From positions 1-38,958 of the IMG/VR virus record IMGVR_UViG_3300023184_000274: a stretch of DNA of 38,958 bases. One strand, 5' to 3'. The stretch comes from a virus. This document shows, piece by piece, positions 1-8,000 of this stretch. The notes beneath the pieces were generated by a model. That model saw only the letters and a list, made by a program, of their open reading frames with translations. It was not told the origin of the DNA and ran no database searches. The translations under genes and the position numbers were made by a program. Each line of letters begins with the position of its first letter. Positions within the stretch are counted from its first letter, which is position 1.

Positions 1-139
1 CGCTTAACAATTTTTAGTCTGTTGCTAATCGGTAACCGTTACTAATGCAATTCGTAACGAAACTATTTTTTAGTCTGCACCATTAGTCCGGTGCAATAAC
101 GCAACACAACAACACGCGACTAACTCACTCGCCTAAGTT
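1..139. repeat. Terminal direct repeat, left copy
   Basis: Bases 1-139 match 38820-38958 with an offset of 38819. Only three positions differ (127, 129 and 132 against 38946, 38948 and 38951), all within the last 13 bases. This is either the overlap left by assembling a circular or circularly permuted genome, or a true short terminal redundancy. The sequence alone cannot tell these apart. Confidence 0.95.
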
Positions 140-307
140 GCAATAACACAACGCAACCAACATCACACCATTACTAACCGTTGCCCAATAGCAACACAAC
201 ACAACAACACTAACCGACAACATCAACAACACATAACCGTTGCTAATCCGTAACGCTCACTACTCACTAACCGTTACCCGATAATCCGTAACGCAATCGT
301 TGCGAAC

Positions 308-363
308 ACGCAACAACAACACAACAACACAACAACAATCCACCACCACCAATGATGATGATG
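308..363. repeat. Three successive trinucleotide repeats
   Basis: A run of CAA/ACA triplets (about 310-338) is followed at once by CCA triplets (340-350) and then ATG triplets (352-362). They are noncoding and lie between the iteron-like repeats. They may be slippage products or an easily melted segment. Confidence 0.75.
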
Positions 364-436
364 CCAATAAACAACACACACCAGACAGTCACCAATAAAC
401 AACAGCACAACATTTATTTATTTGGGTTTATTAACC

Positions 437-512
437 GTTGCCGATAGGCAACAACATAGGGGGGAGGGGGTGTGTTGCGAAAACGCAACAGGGTATGTTG
501 CCAAAAGGCAAC
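437..512. repeat. Cluster of 4-nt-loop palindromes with GTTGC arms
   Basis: Three perfect inverted repeats with four-base loops sit close together: GTTGCC-GATA-GGCAAC (437-452), TGTTGCG-AAAA-CGCAACA (473-490) and GTTGCC-AAAA-GGCAAC (497-512). A fourth of the same design, GTTGCG-AACA-CGCAAC, is at 299-314. The shared arm and constant loop length suggest binding sites for one dimeric protein, such as a replication initiator or terminase, rather than chance hairpins. Confidence 0.8.
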
Positions 513-707
513 CCGTCTGTATGACCCACCAGTGCTTAAAAGCGGGGACAGTACTATGTAATTACTCTCATGTAAATTTTTGTGAAGTCTTTGGTACTTA
601 AGGGTTTTTGGGTGTGTGTAAAAGTTTTTTTATTTTTTTTATTTTGTTTGCGTTACGGGGTCCGTGTAATGGGGTTAGTATATATGTAGGTTTATTTATT
701 ATATATT

Positions 708-751
708 GTTCCGCTTGTGCGGAACGTTATATGCACCACTTGGTGTGGTGC
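708..751. promoter_or_regulatory. Two tandem hairpins in the late-operon leader
   Basis: GTTCCGC-TTGT-GCGGAAC (708-725) and GCACCAC-TTGGT-GTGGTGC (733-751) are two perfect 7-bp stems, seven bases apart, ending 29 bases before the terminase start. They would fold at the 5' end of the late transcript, for example to stabilise it or to gate translation. No U-run follows, so they are not typical terminators. Confidence 0.6.
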
Positions 752-780
752 TTGTTTGATGTTTTGTTTATGGAGTTGTT

Positions 781-2658
781 ATGGTTGCTAAGGCGGGTGA
801 TTTACACCACACACGTGTCAAATTGGTTAAGGACCAGGATGAGGTCTTGCGTCTTGTTTCTGAGGGTATTGCACTGGAAACTGCTGTTGGTATGGTTGGG
901 CGTAAACGTGATGTCCTTCGTAACTGGTTTAAGGATGCCAAGTTTGCTGCGCGTTTGGAGACGGCGTCTACGCTTGGTTCTAAGACGGTAGCGTCTCAAC
1001 TTGATGTTGAGTCTGCTAAGGATTTGGATTTTGCTACGTTTTCTAAAGAGTTTTTGAACTCTGAGGTGTTTCCTCATCATCAGTCTTGGATTGATGTTTT
1101 GGAGGGTTCTGACCCTTCTTGGCTCCATGATGCTATGACTTATGAGTCTGGTCACCGTAATCGTCTTCTTATTAATGTTCCCCCTGAGCATGCTAAGTCT
1201 ACTGTTTTGACGGTTAATTATGCAACTTATATGATTGCTATGAACCCTAACATTCGTATTGTTATTGCGTCTCAGACTCAGACGCGTGCTAAGGAATTCC
1301 TTTATTCTATTAAGCAGAGGCTTACTGAGCCTCAGTGGGCTAAGTTCCATCAGGTGTATGGTCCGCCTGGGGGCTACAAGTCTACGTCTGACCAGTGGTC
1401 TCAGGACCGCATTTATTTGGAACGTACTTCTGGCGAGAAAGACCCTACGGTTCAGGCTCTTGGTATTGGTCAGCAGATTTATGGTACTCGTGCTGACTTG
1501 ATTATCCTTGATGATATTGTTACCACTACCAATGCCCACGAGTGGGAGAAGCAAATGAACTGGCTTCAGAAGATGGTTATTACTCGTCTTGGTAAGAATG
1601 GTAAACTTATTATTGCTGGTACACGTGTTGCGGCTACCGACTTCTATAAGGAGTTGCGCAACCCAGACCATTGGGCTGCAGGTGACTCTCCTTTCACCTA
1701 TCTAGCAATGCCTGCCGTGCTAGAGTTCGCAGATAAGCCTAAGGACTGGAAGTGTCTGTGGGAATGGTCTGACCGTCCTTGGGACGGTGATGAGGACGAA
1801 GAACCGAATAAGGACGGGTATTATCCCAAGTGGAACGGTCCCGAATTGAATCGCCGTCGCGGCGAAGTTTCCTCATCTACATGGGCACTGGTGTACCAGC
1901 AGCAAGATGTTCAGGAAGATGCAGTGTTCCCACCTATGGTGGTGAACGGTTGCATTAACCGTATGCGCAAACCTGGTCCACTTAACCCAGGTGCACCCGG
2001 TCACCCAGGCTTTGGCTCATGGAATATTATTATGGGTCTTGACCCTGCTATGGCAGGTAAAACTGCAGCCATCATGTATGCTGTTGATAAAGAATCAGGT
2101 TACCGTATGGTTCTTGATGCACACAACATGAGTGACCCAACACCTCGTAAGATTCGTAGTTTGATTGAGGAATGGGTTACACGTCATGGTCCACAAGAGT
2201 TACGCATTGAAATCAATGCCTTCCAGAAAGCCTTCTCATTAGATGAAGATTTACGACAATGGCTTGCCTCCCGTGGTTGCAAACTGTCAGAACAGTTTAC
2301 AGGTAAAAACAAGTGGGACACATCTTTTGGTGTCGCAGCAATTTCCAACCTCATGGGTACGATACGTGATGGAAAGTTCCAAGACGACAACCTACTTGAA
2401 TTACCCGACAACTGCAACGAACATACCAAAGCACTTGTCAATCAGTTAATAACCTGGTCAGCCAACACTAAAGGTCCAACAGACCTTGTTATGGCTTTAT
2501 GGTTCTGTGAGATTCGTGCACAGGAACTGGTACGCCAGGGAACAAACATTCAATACCATTTCAATAACCGTAATTTAACTGCACGCCAAGCGAGCAGACA
2601 AAACGTAGTCAACCTTAGCGAACTAGCATATGGTCGCGAAGAAACAATTTACATTTAG
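781..2658 (+). CDS. terL: Terminase large subunit
   Basis: This is the ATP-driven DNA packaging motor with its nuclease. The 625-residue protein has a terminase-type Walker A (NVPPEHAKST, residues 132-141), Walker B (LIILDD, 240-245) and the GTR coupling motif (280-282). An RNase H-like nuclease follows with acidic residues Asp421, Glu477 and Asp568. Residues 20-60 look like a helix-turn-helix, a part normally found on the small terminase subunit; no separate small subunit gene is seen, so DNA recognition may be fused here. A GGAG ribosome site lies 6 bases before the ATG. It is the first gene of the plus arm and is followed at once by the portal. Codon use drifts from T-ending in the first half to A/C-ending in the second. 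Confidence 0.95.
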   Translation: MVAKAGDLHHTRVKLVKDQDEVLRLVSEGIALETAVGMVGRKRDVLRNWFKDAKFAARLETASTLGSKTVASQLDVESAKDLDFATFSKEFLNSEVFPHHQSWIDVLEGSDPSWLHDAMTYESGHRNRLLINVPPEHAKSTVLTVNYATYMIAMNPNIRIVIASQTQTRAKEFLYSIKQRLTEPQWAKFHQVYGPPGGYKSTSDQWSQDRIYLERTSGEKDPTVQALGIGQQIYGTRADLIILDDIVTTTNAHEWEKQMNWLQKMVITRLGKNGKLIIAGTRVAATDFYKELRNPDHWAAGDSPFTYLAMPAVLEFADKPKDWKCLWEWSDRPWDGDEDEEPNKDGYYPKWNGPELNRRRGEVSSSTWALVYQQQDVQEDAVFPPMVVNGCINRMRKPGPLNPGAPGHPGFGSWNIIMGLDPAMAGKTAAIMYAVDKESGYRMVLDAHNMSDPTPRKIRSLIEEWVTRHGPQELRIEINAFQKAFSLDEDLRQWLASRGCKLSEQFTGKNKWDTSFGVAAISNLMGTIRDGKFQDDNLLELPDNCNEHTKALVNQLITWSANTKGPTDLVMALWFCEIRAQELVRQGTNIQYHFNNRNLTARQASRQNVVNLSELAYGREETIYI

Positions 2659-2665
2659 GATATAA

Positions 2666-4453
2666 ATGCTTTCAGTACAACAAATTTCGGATAAGGTGCA
2701 TGTTCTTAAGCAACGCTTTGCCGAACGTGATGGAGCAATGCAAGATATCCTTGCCGCACGTAAAGGTCAACTAGACTCTGTAGCACCAGACTTATTCCCT
2801 GAGGGTGTAAGCAAATCAATGGTAGCAAACTTTATTGATGTCGCTGCACGCGACATTTCAGAAGTATTAGCACCACTACCATCAATTAACTGCTCTACAG
2901 CAAACATGAATAATGACCGTGCAAAAAAGAAGGCTGACAAGAAAACAGTTATAGCCAACCATTACATGCAGTATGCTAAACTGCAATCACAAATGTATGT
3001 TGGTGCAGATTGGTATTTAACATATGGCTTCCTGCCAATTGTTATTGAACCAGATTTTAATTATGCTTTGCCACGAATCCGAGTGGAAAACCCTCTAGGT
3101 GCTTACCCAGAATATGACCGCCACGGACGACTCGTGTCTTACACTAAACGATACATAAAATCAGTACGTGAACTCATTGTCGAATTTCCCGAGTACGAGT
3201 CACAGATTTTAGGTCGCAATGGTCGTGACCAAGAACTAAACACGCAAATGGAACTCATCCGATACGAAGATGATGAACAAGTTGTTTTGTTCCTCCCAGA
3301 ACGTGGAGACATGGTACTGCTTAAAGCAGGAAACCCAATGGGTGAACTTATGGTTAAAGTTGCCCGCCGTCCAGGGATTGACCCAGATAATCCTCGTGGA
3401 CAATTCGATGATATTATTTACCCACAAATTGCACGTGCACGTTTTGCATGGTTAGCAATGGATGCTGCAGAAAAATCTGTCAATGCACCATTCGTTGTAC
3501 CTAACGATGTTGAAGAGTTTGCTTTTGGTCCTGACGCCATTTTGCGTTCAAGCAACCCTAACGGTATTGGTCGCGTACCATTACAAATACCACCAGGCGT
3601 ATTCCAGGAGCAGCAAACACTTGAATCCGAAATGCGCCTAGGTGCGCGTTACCCAGAAGGGCGGTCAGGAAGCATTGATGCAAACATCATTACAGGCTCT
3701 GGTGTACAGGCTCTACTCGGTGGTTTCGATACACAAGTTAAAGCAGGTCAACAAATCCTTCAAGAACTATTTGAAGATGTTATTGAATTCTGTTTCAAAA
3801 TGGATGAACGTCTTTTCGGCGGAACCAAAAAAATTATTGGTTCAGCAGGAGGAGCAGCATACGAACTTGAGTATGACCCAATTAAAGACATTGCTGGAGA
3901 CTACACTGTCCAAGCAAGATATGGTCTCATGGCAGGACTTGACCCCAACCGAGCGCTTATCTTTGCTTTACAGGCTCTCCAAGCAAATCTAGTATCACGC
4001 GACTTTGTTATGCGCGAACTGCCATGGCAAATGAATGTTTCTAATGAACAGGAAATCATAGATGTTGAATCAATGCGTAATTCCTTGTCCGGCTCACTGG
4101 CTTCCTTATCCGAAGCGATTCCTCAAATGGCTTCCCAAGGGCAAGACCCGTCAGACATTGTTGCTAAAATTGCTCAAGTAATTGATTTGCGCCGCAAAGG
4201 CAAAATGATTGAAGATGCAGTAAGTCAAGTATTTACTCCACCTCCACCAGCACCAGTTGCTGCCCCAGAACAACAAGCAATGCCACCAGAGCAAATGCTA
4301 GCAGCAATGGGTGGATTGTCACAGGCTGAAGTACCACCAACAGATATGAACCCTGTTCCTGCTGAAGCAGCGCCTACACAACAGGCTCAAGCACCATCTG
4401 GAGCAACTCCAGACATTAACTCTATTCTAGCGGCTATGGGTGGTGGAGCATAA
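2666..4453 (+). CDS. Portal protein
   Basis: This is likely the dodecameric portal at the capsid vertex through which DNA enters and leaves. The evidence is its place directly after the large terminase, its length (595 residues, usual for portals) and its general character: a helical N-terminal part, a central mixed region, then a long helical stretch (about 350-500). A low-complexity Pro/Gln/Ala/Met tail covers about residues 525-590. An AGGAT ribosome site precedes the ATG, which lies 7 bases after the terminase stop. I rely on position and overall likeness rather than a signature motif. Confidence 0.88.
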   Translation: MLSVQQISDKVHVLKQRFAERDGAMQDILAARKGQLDSVAPDLFPEGVSKSMVANFIDVAARDISEVLAPLPSINCSTANMNNDRAKKKADKKTVIANHYMQYAKLQSQMYVGADWYLTYGFLPIVIEPDFNYALPRIRVENPLGAYPEYDRHGRLVSYTKRYIKSVRELIVEFPEYESQILGRNGRDQELNTQMELIRYEDDEQVVLFLPERGDMVLLKAGNPMGELMVKVARRPGIDPDNPRGQFDDIIYPQIARARFAWLAMDAAEKSVNAPFVVPNDVEEFAFGPDAILRSSNPNGIGRVPLQIPPGVFQEQQTLESEMRLGARYPEGRSGSIDANIITGSGVQALLGGFDTQVKAGQQILQELFEDVIEFCFKMDERLFGGTKKIIGSAGGAAYELEYDPIKDIAGDYTVQARYGLMAGLDPNRALIFALQALQANLVSRDFVMRELPWQMNVSNEQEIIDVESMRNSLSGSLASLSEAIPQMASQGQDPSDIVAKIAQVIDLRRKGKMIEDAVSQVFTPPPPAPVAAPEQQAMPPEQMLAAMGGLSQAEVPPTDMNPVPAEAAPTQQAQAPSGATPDINSILAAMGGGA

Positions 4454-4454
4454 T

Positions 4455-4916
4455 ATGGCACGTGGCGGATACCGTAAACCAAATAATCCTGCTCCAGTTT
4501 CTGGTCCAGGTAAACTTTCACGACGCACCGATGGTGGTGCAGGTAGCAAACAGGCTTTAAGAGAAATTCCTTCTAACGGTCAGTATGGTTACCGTGCAGA
4601 AACTATGGCTGCTACACAGGGCGCTTCACTTGCTGGTGGTTCACAACCTACTACACAGATTGATGCAACTAAACGTGCAGCCAATATGGCTACACCTGTA
4701 ACACCAATTGATGCACCAACAGCATATCCTGGTCGTCCAGTAACTCATGGTTCTACTATGGGTCCTGGTCTTACGCCAGACTATGTTATACCTGACCGTT
4801 TTGCTATGATTAAAAAGTATGCTCCGCAACTTGATAGCATGGCTGCTCAGGATGACACACCACCAGAGTTTCAACAATTCTGGTCTTTTGTTAAGTCGGT
4901 AGCGGGTGGTCAGTAA
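4455..4916 (+). CDS. Small virion-associated protein, unknown function
   Basis: This 153-residue protein is Gly/Pro/Ala/Thr-rich, mostly unstructured in its first 110 residues (start MARGGYRKPNNPAPVSGPG), and ends in a short helical, acidic segment. The ATG at 4455 is preferred over an upstream GTG at 4440 because it follows the portal stop directly and has the GGTGGAG ribosome site. Proteins with the same NPAPVSGPG opening are, as I recall, common after portal genes in phages of environmental actinobacteria, but their role is not known to me. A head or neck function is inferred only from position. Confidence 0.75.
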   Translation: MARGGYRKPNNPAPVSGPGKLSRRTDGGAGSKQALREIPSNGQYGYRAETMAATQGASLAGGSQPTTQIDATKRAANMATPVTPIDAPTAYPGRPVTHGSTMGPGLTPDYVIPDRFAMIKKYAPQLDSMAAQDDTPPEFQQFWSFVKSVAGGQ

Positions 4917-5077
4917 TGGCACTCTCTCACGACATTGCAGCATTCTCCAACCTTCTTGGTGTTGAGAACGCTCATGTAATTTTTCCATTCGCTTTAACTG
5001 ATTGGCAAACCACGGAAGACCGTGATGCTTTCATTAACGAACTATTGACATTAAACGATAATCAGAAAATTGGGTAG
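4916..5077 (+). CDS. Small hypothetical protein (53 aa)
   Basis: The frame starts in a TAATG overlap with the previous stop and ends 3 bases before the next gene, so it fills the gap exactly and is very likely translated by coupling. The product (starts MALSHDIAAFSNLLGVENAH) is a mildly acidic, probably helical protein without cysteines or membrane segments. I do not recognise it. Its place between portal and the giant virion protein suggests a structural or assembly role. Confidence 0.65.
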   Translation: MALSHDIAAFSNLLGVENAHVIFPFALTDWQTTEDRDAFINELLTLNDNQKIG

Positions 5078-5080
5078 ATA

Positions 5081-8000
5081 ATGGGTCTGCAAAATCCACT
5101 AAACTACATCTTTGACAACCAGAATAATCCATTCGAACAGGCAAAGAATGCTGTAGGAGACGCTGCTCAAACAGCATTGGATTCTTCTTTTGGCAAAGGT
5201 GTATTGCGTGCTGCAGAACGCCCATTAAATGCTTTAATGTATTTGGCAAAGCCATATCGTGATTATGTTGCTCCTGCTTTAACATCAGCATTACTTGAAC
5301 TTAATAGTAACTATCGTGCACAAAACAAAGACCTTAGTTTTACTGAACAGTTAAAGCATGGCTTTGATATGTCTAAGCAGAGTGTTGATGGTCAGGCTGA
5401 ATGGCGACGCAACATTTCCCCTGGTCGTGCACTAGTTGGTCTTATTGGTGATTACACTCCAGGTCGTCAAGGTGTAGATAAACTTAACTGGGAAAACTCT
5501 AAACAAGTTAATGACTTCTTTACTTCTGGTTCTGCACAGTTCTTCTCTGGCATCTCAGATGTAGGTTTTAATATTCTTGACCCTGTGGCTGCTGCTGCAG
5601 CGAAGGGAACATCATACGCTCGCAAGACACTTATTGAGCGTCCGCTTGCTGTACAAAAGTTTACTAACAAACCACTTGTTGAACCAGAAACACTTCATTT
5701 AGAGTTGCAGAATGCTGCAAGCAATCCTGGACAAAACACTGCTGCTGAACAAATTTTTAGTCTTGTTGAAAAAAATCCAGATGATGTTACAACCATTTCT
5801 AACTATGGTTTTGTACGTCACTCAACTGACCCTGCACGTTTAGCAACTGCTATTTCTACTGCATACAAACAGGGTGGTCGTCAGCAGATGGCTGACCTTG
5901 TTAGTGCTGCCCTGGGTCACAAACCTTCATACGATAAAGTTATGGCTCAAAGTGGAGAACTCCACGCACAGTTACAAGTCCTTAATGGAACAACTGATAA
6001 AGTAACTAAAGACTTAACTGAACTCAAGCAAGTTGTTATTAGTAAAGATGATGTTGATGGTTTAAAACTTTCTGAAAAAATTGCCGCAGAAAAAGAATAC
6101 CAAAAACAACTTAATGTTCTTGATGAAGAAGCAGCCAAAATTAATAAGGCTCTTATTCCTTCACAGTTCATTGCTGAACGTGAAAGCCCTATTACTTCAA
6201 CTTGGTCAAAGTTTGCTTCTATTGAACGTGCACGTGTTGCAGCAGCAGAGGCAAATACTAAAGGTTTAATTGTTGAAGTTAATCCTTCAAAGGGTTTTAG
6301 TTTTGCTAAAGAAGTTGCAAAGAGTGATTCTGTTAAAGGAATTCCACAGCCACTTATTCGCTATCTCACTTGGTTGAGTCCTGATACTCAAGTTCGTGAA
6401 GCACCCGCTGGTATTGCATTCCTTGGTGGTGCAGGTGGAGACCGCTCATATCTTGAAGTTGATGCACGTATTCGTCGTATTGCTAAACTTGCTGGTATTG
6501 CTCCAGAAAAGCAAATGTCTTTACGCAACGAATACCGCACACTTATCAGCAAGTCTGACCGCAATTTCTTTTTAGAAAAATTGCAAGAAGATAGCGTACG
6601 ATGGTTACTTCAAAAACATTATGGTCAAGACCTTAGTGGCATGAATAAAAACCAACTTGAATCTATGCAAGTTTTTGCTCGTGAATTGATTAATGGTACT
6701 CGTCGTGCACAGTCACGTGAAATTGCAAAAACATTAGATAAGAATTACACCGTTGTTGATGGTTTTTCTGGCGACTACGTTTCACACGCATACTTAAACG
6801 ACCTTGTAGAAAAAAGTGCAATGGAACGTGCCATCACTGATGGTCGCACTGTTGTAACAGAAGCAGACCGCGCTGCAGTTCGTAAGTCAATGCAAGAGAA
6901 TCCATTGTTTGAAACACAAGTTCCAAACATTCACTTTAGTTATGACTTTAAATTGTGGGACCAGATTATGTCTGAGAATCCACAAATGATTGGCAATGTT
7001 GTTAAGGCTATTGTTGAACACAACTGGACACCAACTGATGTTTACCAAGCAATGACAAAGGCTGAAACCTCTGCTATTGATGGAACCACAGGTCTAGGTA
7101 GAGGCGTTACAAGTAATGCCAAACTTATGGTTGACGTTGTGCAAGAAGGTCTAGATGGATTCTACACTTACTTGTGGAAACCAGTAACCCTAATGAGTTT
7201 AAAGTACACTAGCCGTAACGTTGGCGAAGGTTGGCTTCGCCTAATTGCATGTATGGCTGACTATAGTGTAAGTCATGGATATTTCTGGACTGACATGTTT
7301 AAGTCTGGTGTAATGCCAGACAAGGGTGTATTTGACCGCACAGTAAATAATCGAATTTACCGTAAAAAACTAAAGGCTTCTTCTAAGCGTTTTGATGATG
7401 TTAACAATAGCATGCTTGAAACAGAAGGTTTGCTAAAGAAGCAACTTGGTACTATCACTGAACCAGGTAAAAATGCTCTTTACAGTTTACGTAAAAAAAT
7501 GGATGACGACGTTCGTAAAGAATTGTTTAAATCAAAAGATGGCGTAACTATGTGCATTGAATGGATGAAACAACCATTTAGTAAACTTGAAGGATACAAG
7601 CCAACTAAAAACATTGAAGCAGACAAAGCAGCAACTTTCCTGCGTGACAATGTAGGCAAAGAATTGTTTACCCCTGTTGTGCCTGATGGTCCTACTGGTG
7701 AATTTATTACTGCTTTAGCATCTGGAGACTACGCTTTAGCAATGACTATTGCTGATGTCACTAACAGTGTTGATGTTGCAAAAGCACTTTCAGACTACGG
7801 TCTTGTAGTTAAAAAGGCTTTAGAAGATGTTAATACTCTTTCAGAGACCGGTGCAGCAACTGTAGATAACGCTATTCGTGCATCTAAGTTTGGTTTAGAC
7901 CGTTTAGCGCATCATATTGATTTAACTAGTAGTCTTCTGATTAAACGTGGTGGTCTACGTGACGAACTTATGGCTGTTTCTAAAGAAGGTGCTGTCGGTG

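Larger units (their letters stand above)
1..780. other. Long noncoding divergent region, left part
   Basis: No convincing gene lies in these 780 bases; a reading frame opening at 608 runs into the terminase gene in another frame and has no ribosome site. The first 520 bases are built from CA-rich simple sequence and many inverted repeats with GTTGC/GCAAC or GTTAC/GTAAC arms. Bases 540-780 are T-rich and hold two tandem hairpins just before the terminase gene. Joined to 38335-38819 through the terminal repeat, this makes about 1.26 kb of noncoding DNA between divergent arms, a natural place for an origin, packaging site and outward promoters. I could not fix a promoter by eye. Confidence 0.7.

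Noticed and set aside
1-520. CRISPR array considered for the repeat-rich left end
   Set aside because: The repeats are short, degenerate palindromes with uneven spacing; there are no identical repeats with unique spacers.
608-991. 127-codon plus-strand frame starting before the terminase gene
   Set aside because: It overlaps the terminase N-terminus in another frame, has a Cys/Trp/Leu-rich chance composition and lacks a ribosome site.
802-1671. 289-codon open frame antisense to the terminase gene
   Set aside because: It mirrors the T-ending codons of the terminase gene, codes for an Arg/Asn/Leu/Thr-rich low-complexity product and has no ribosome site.
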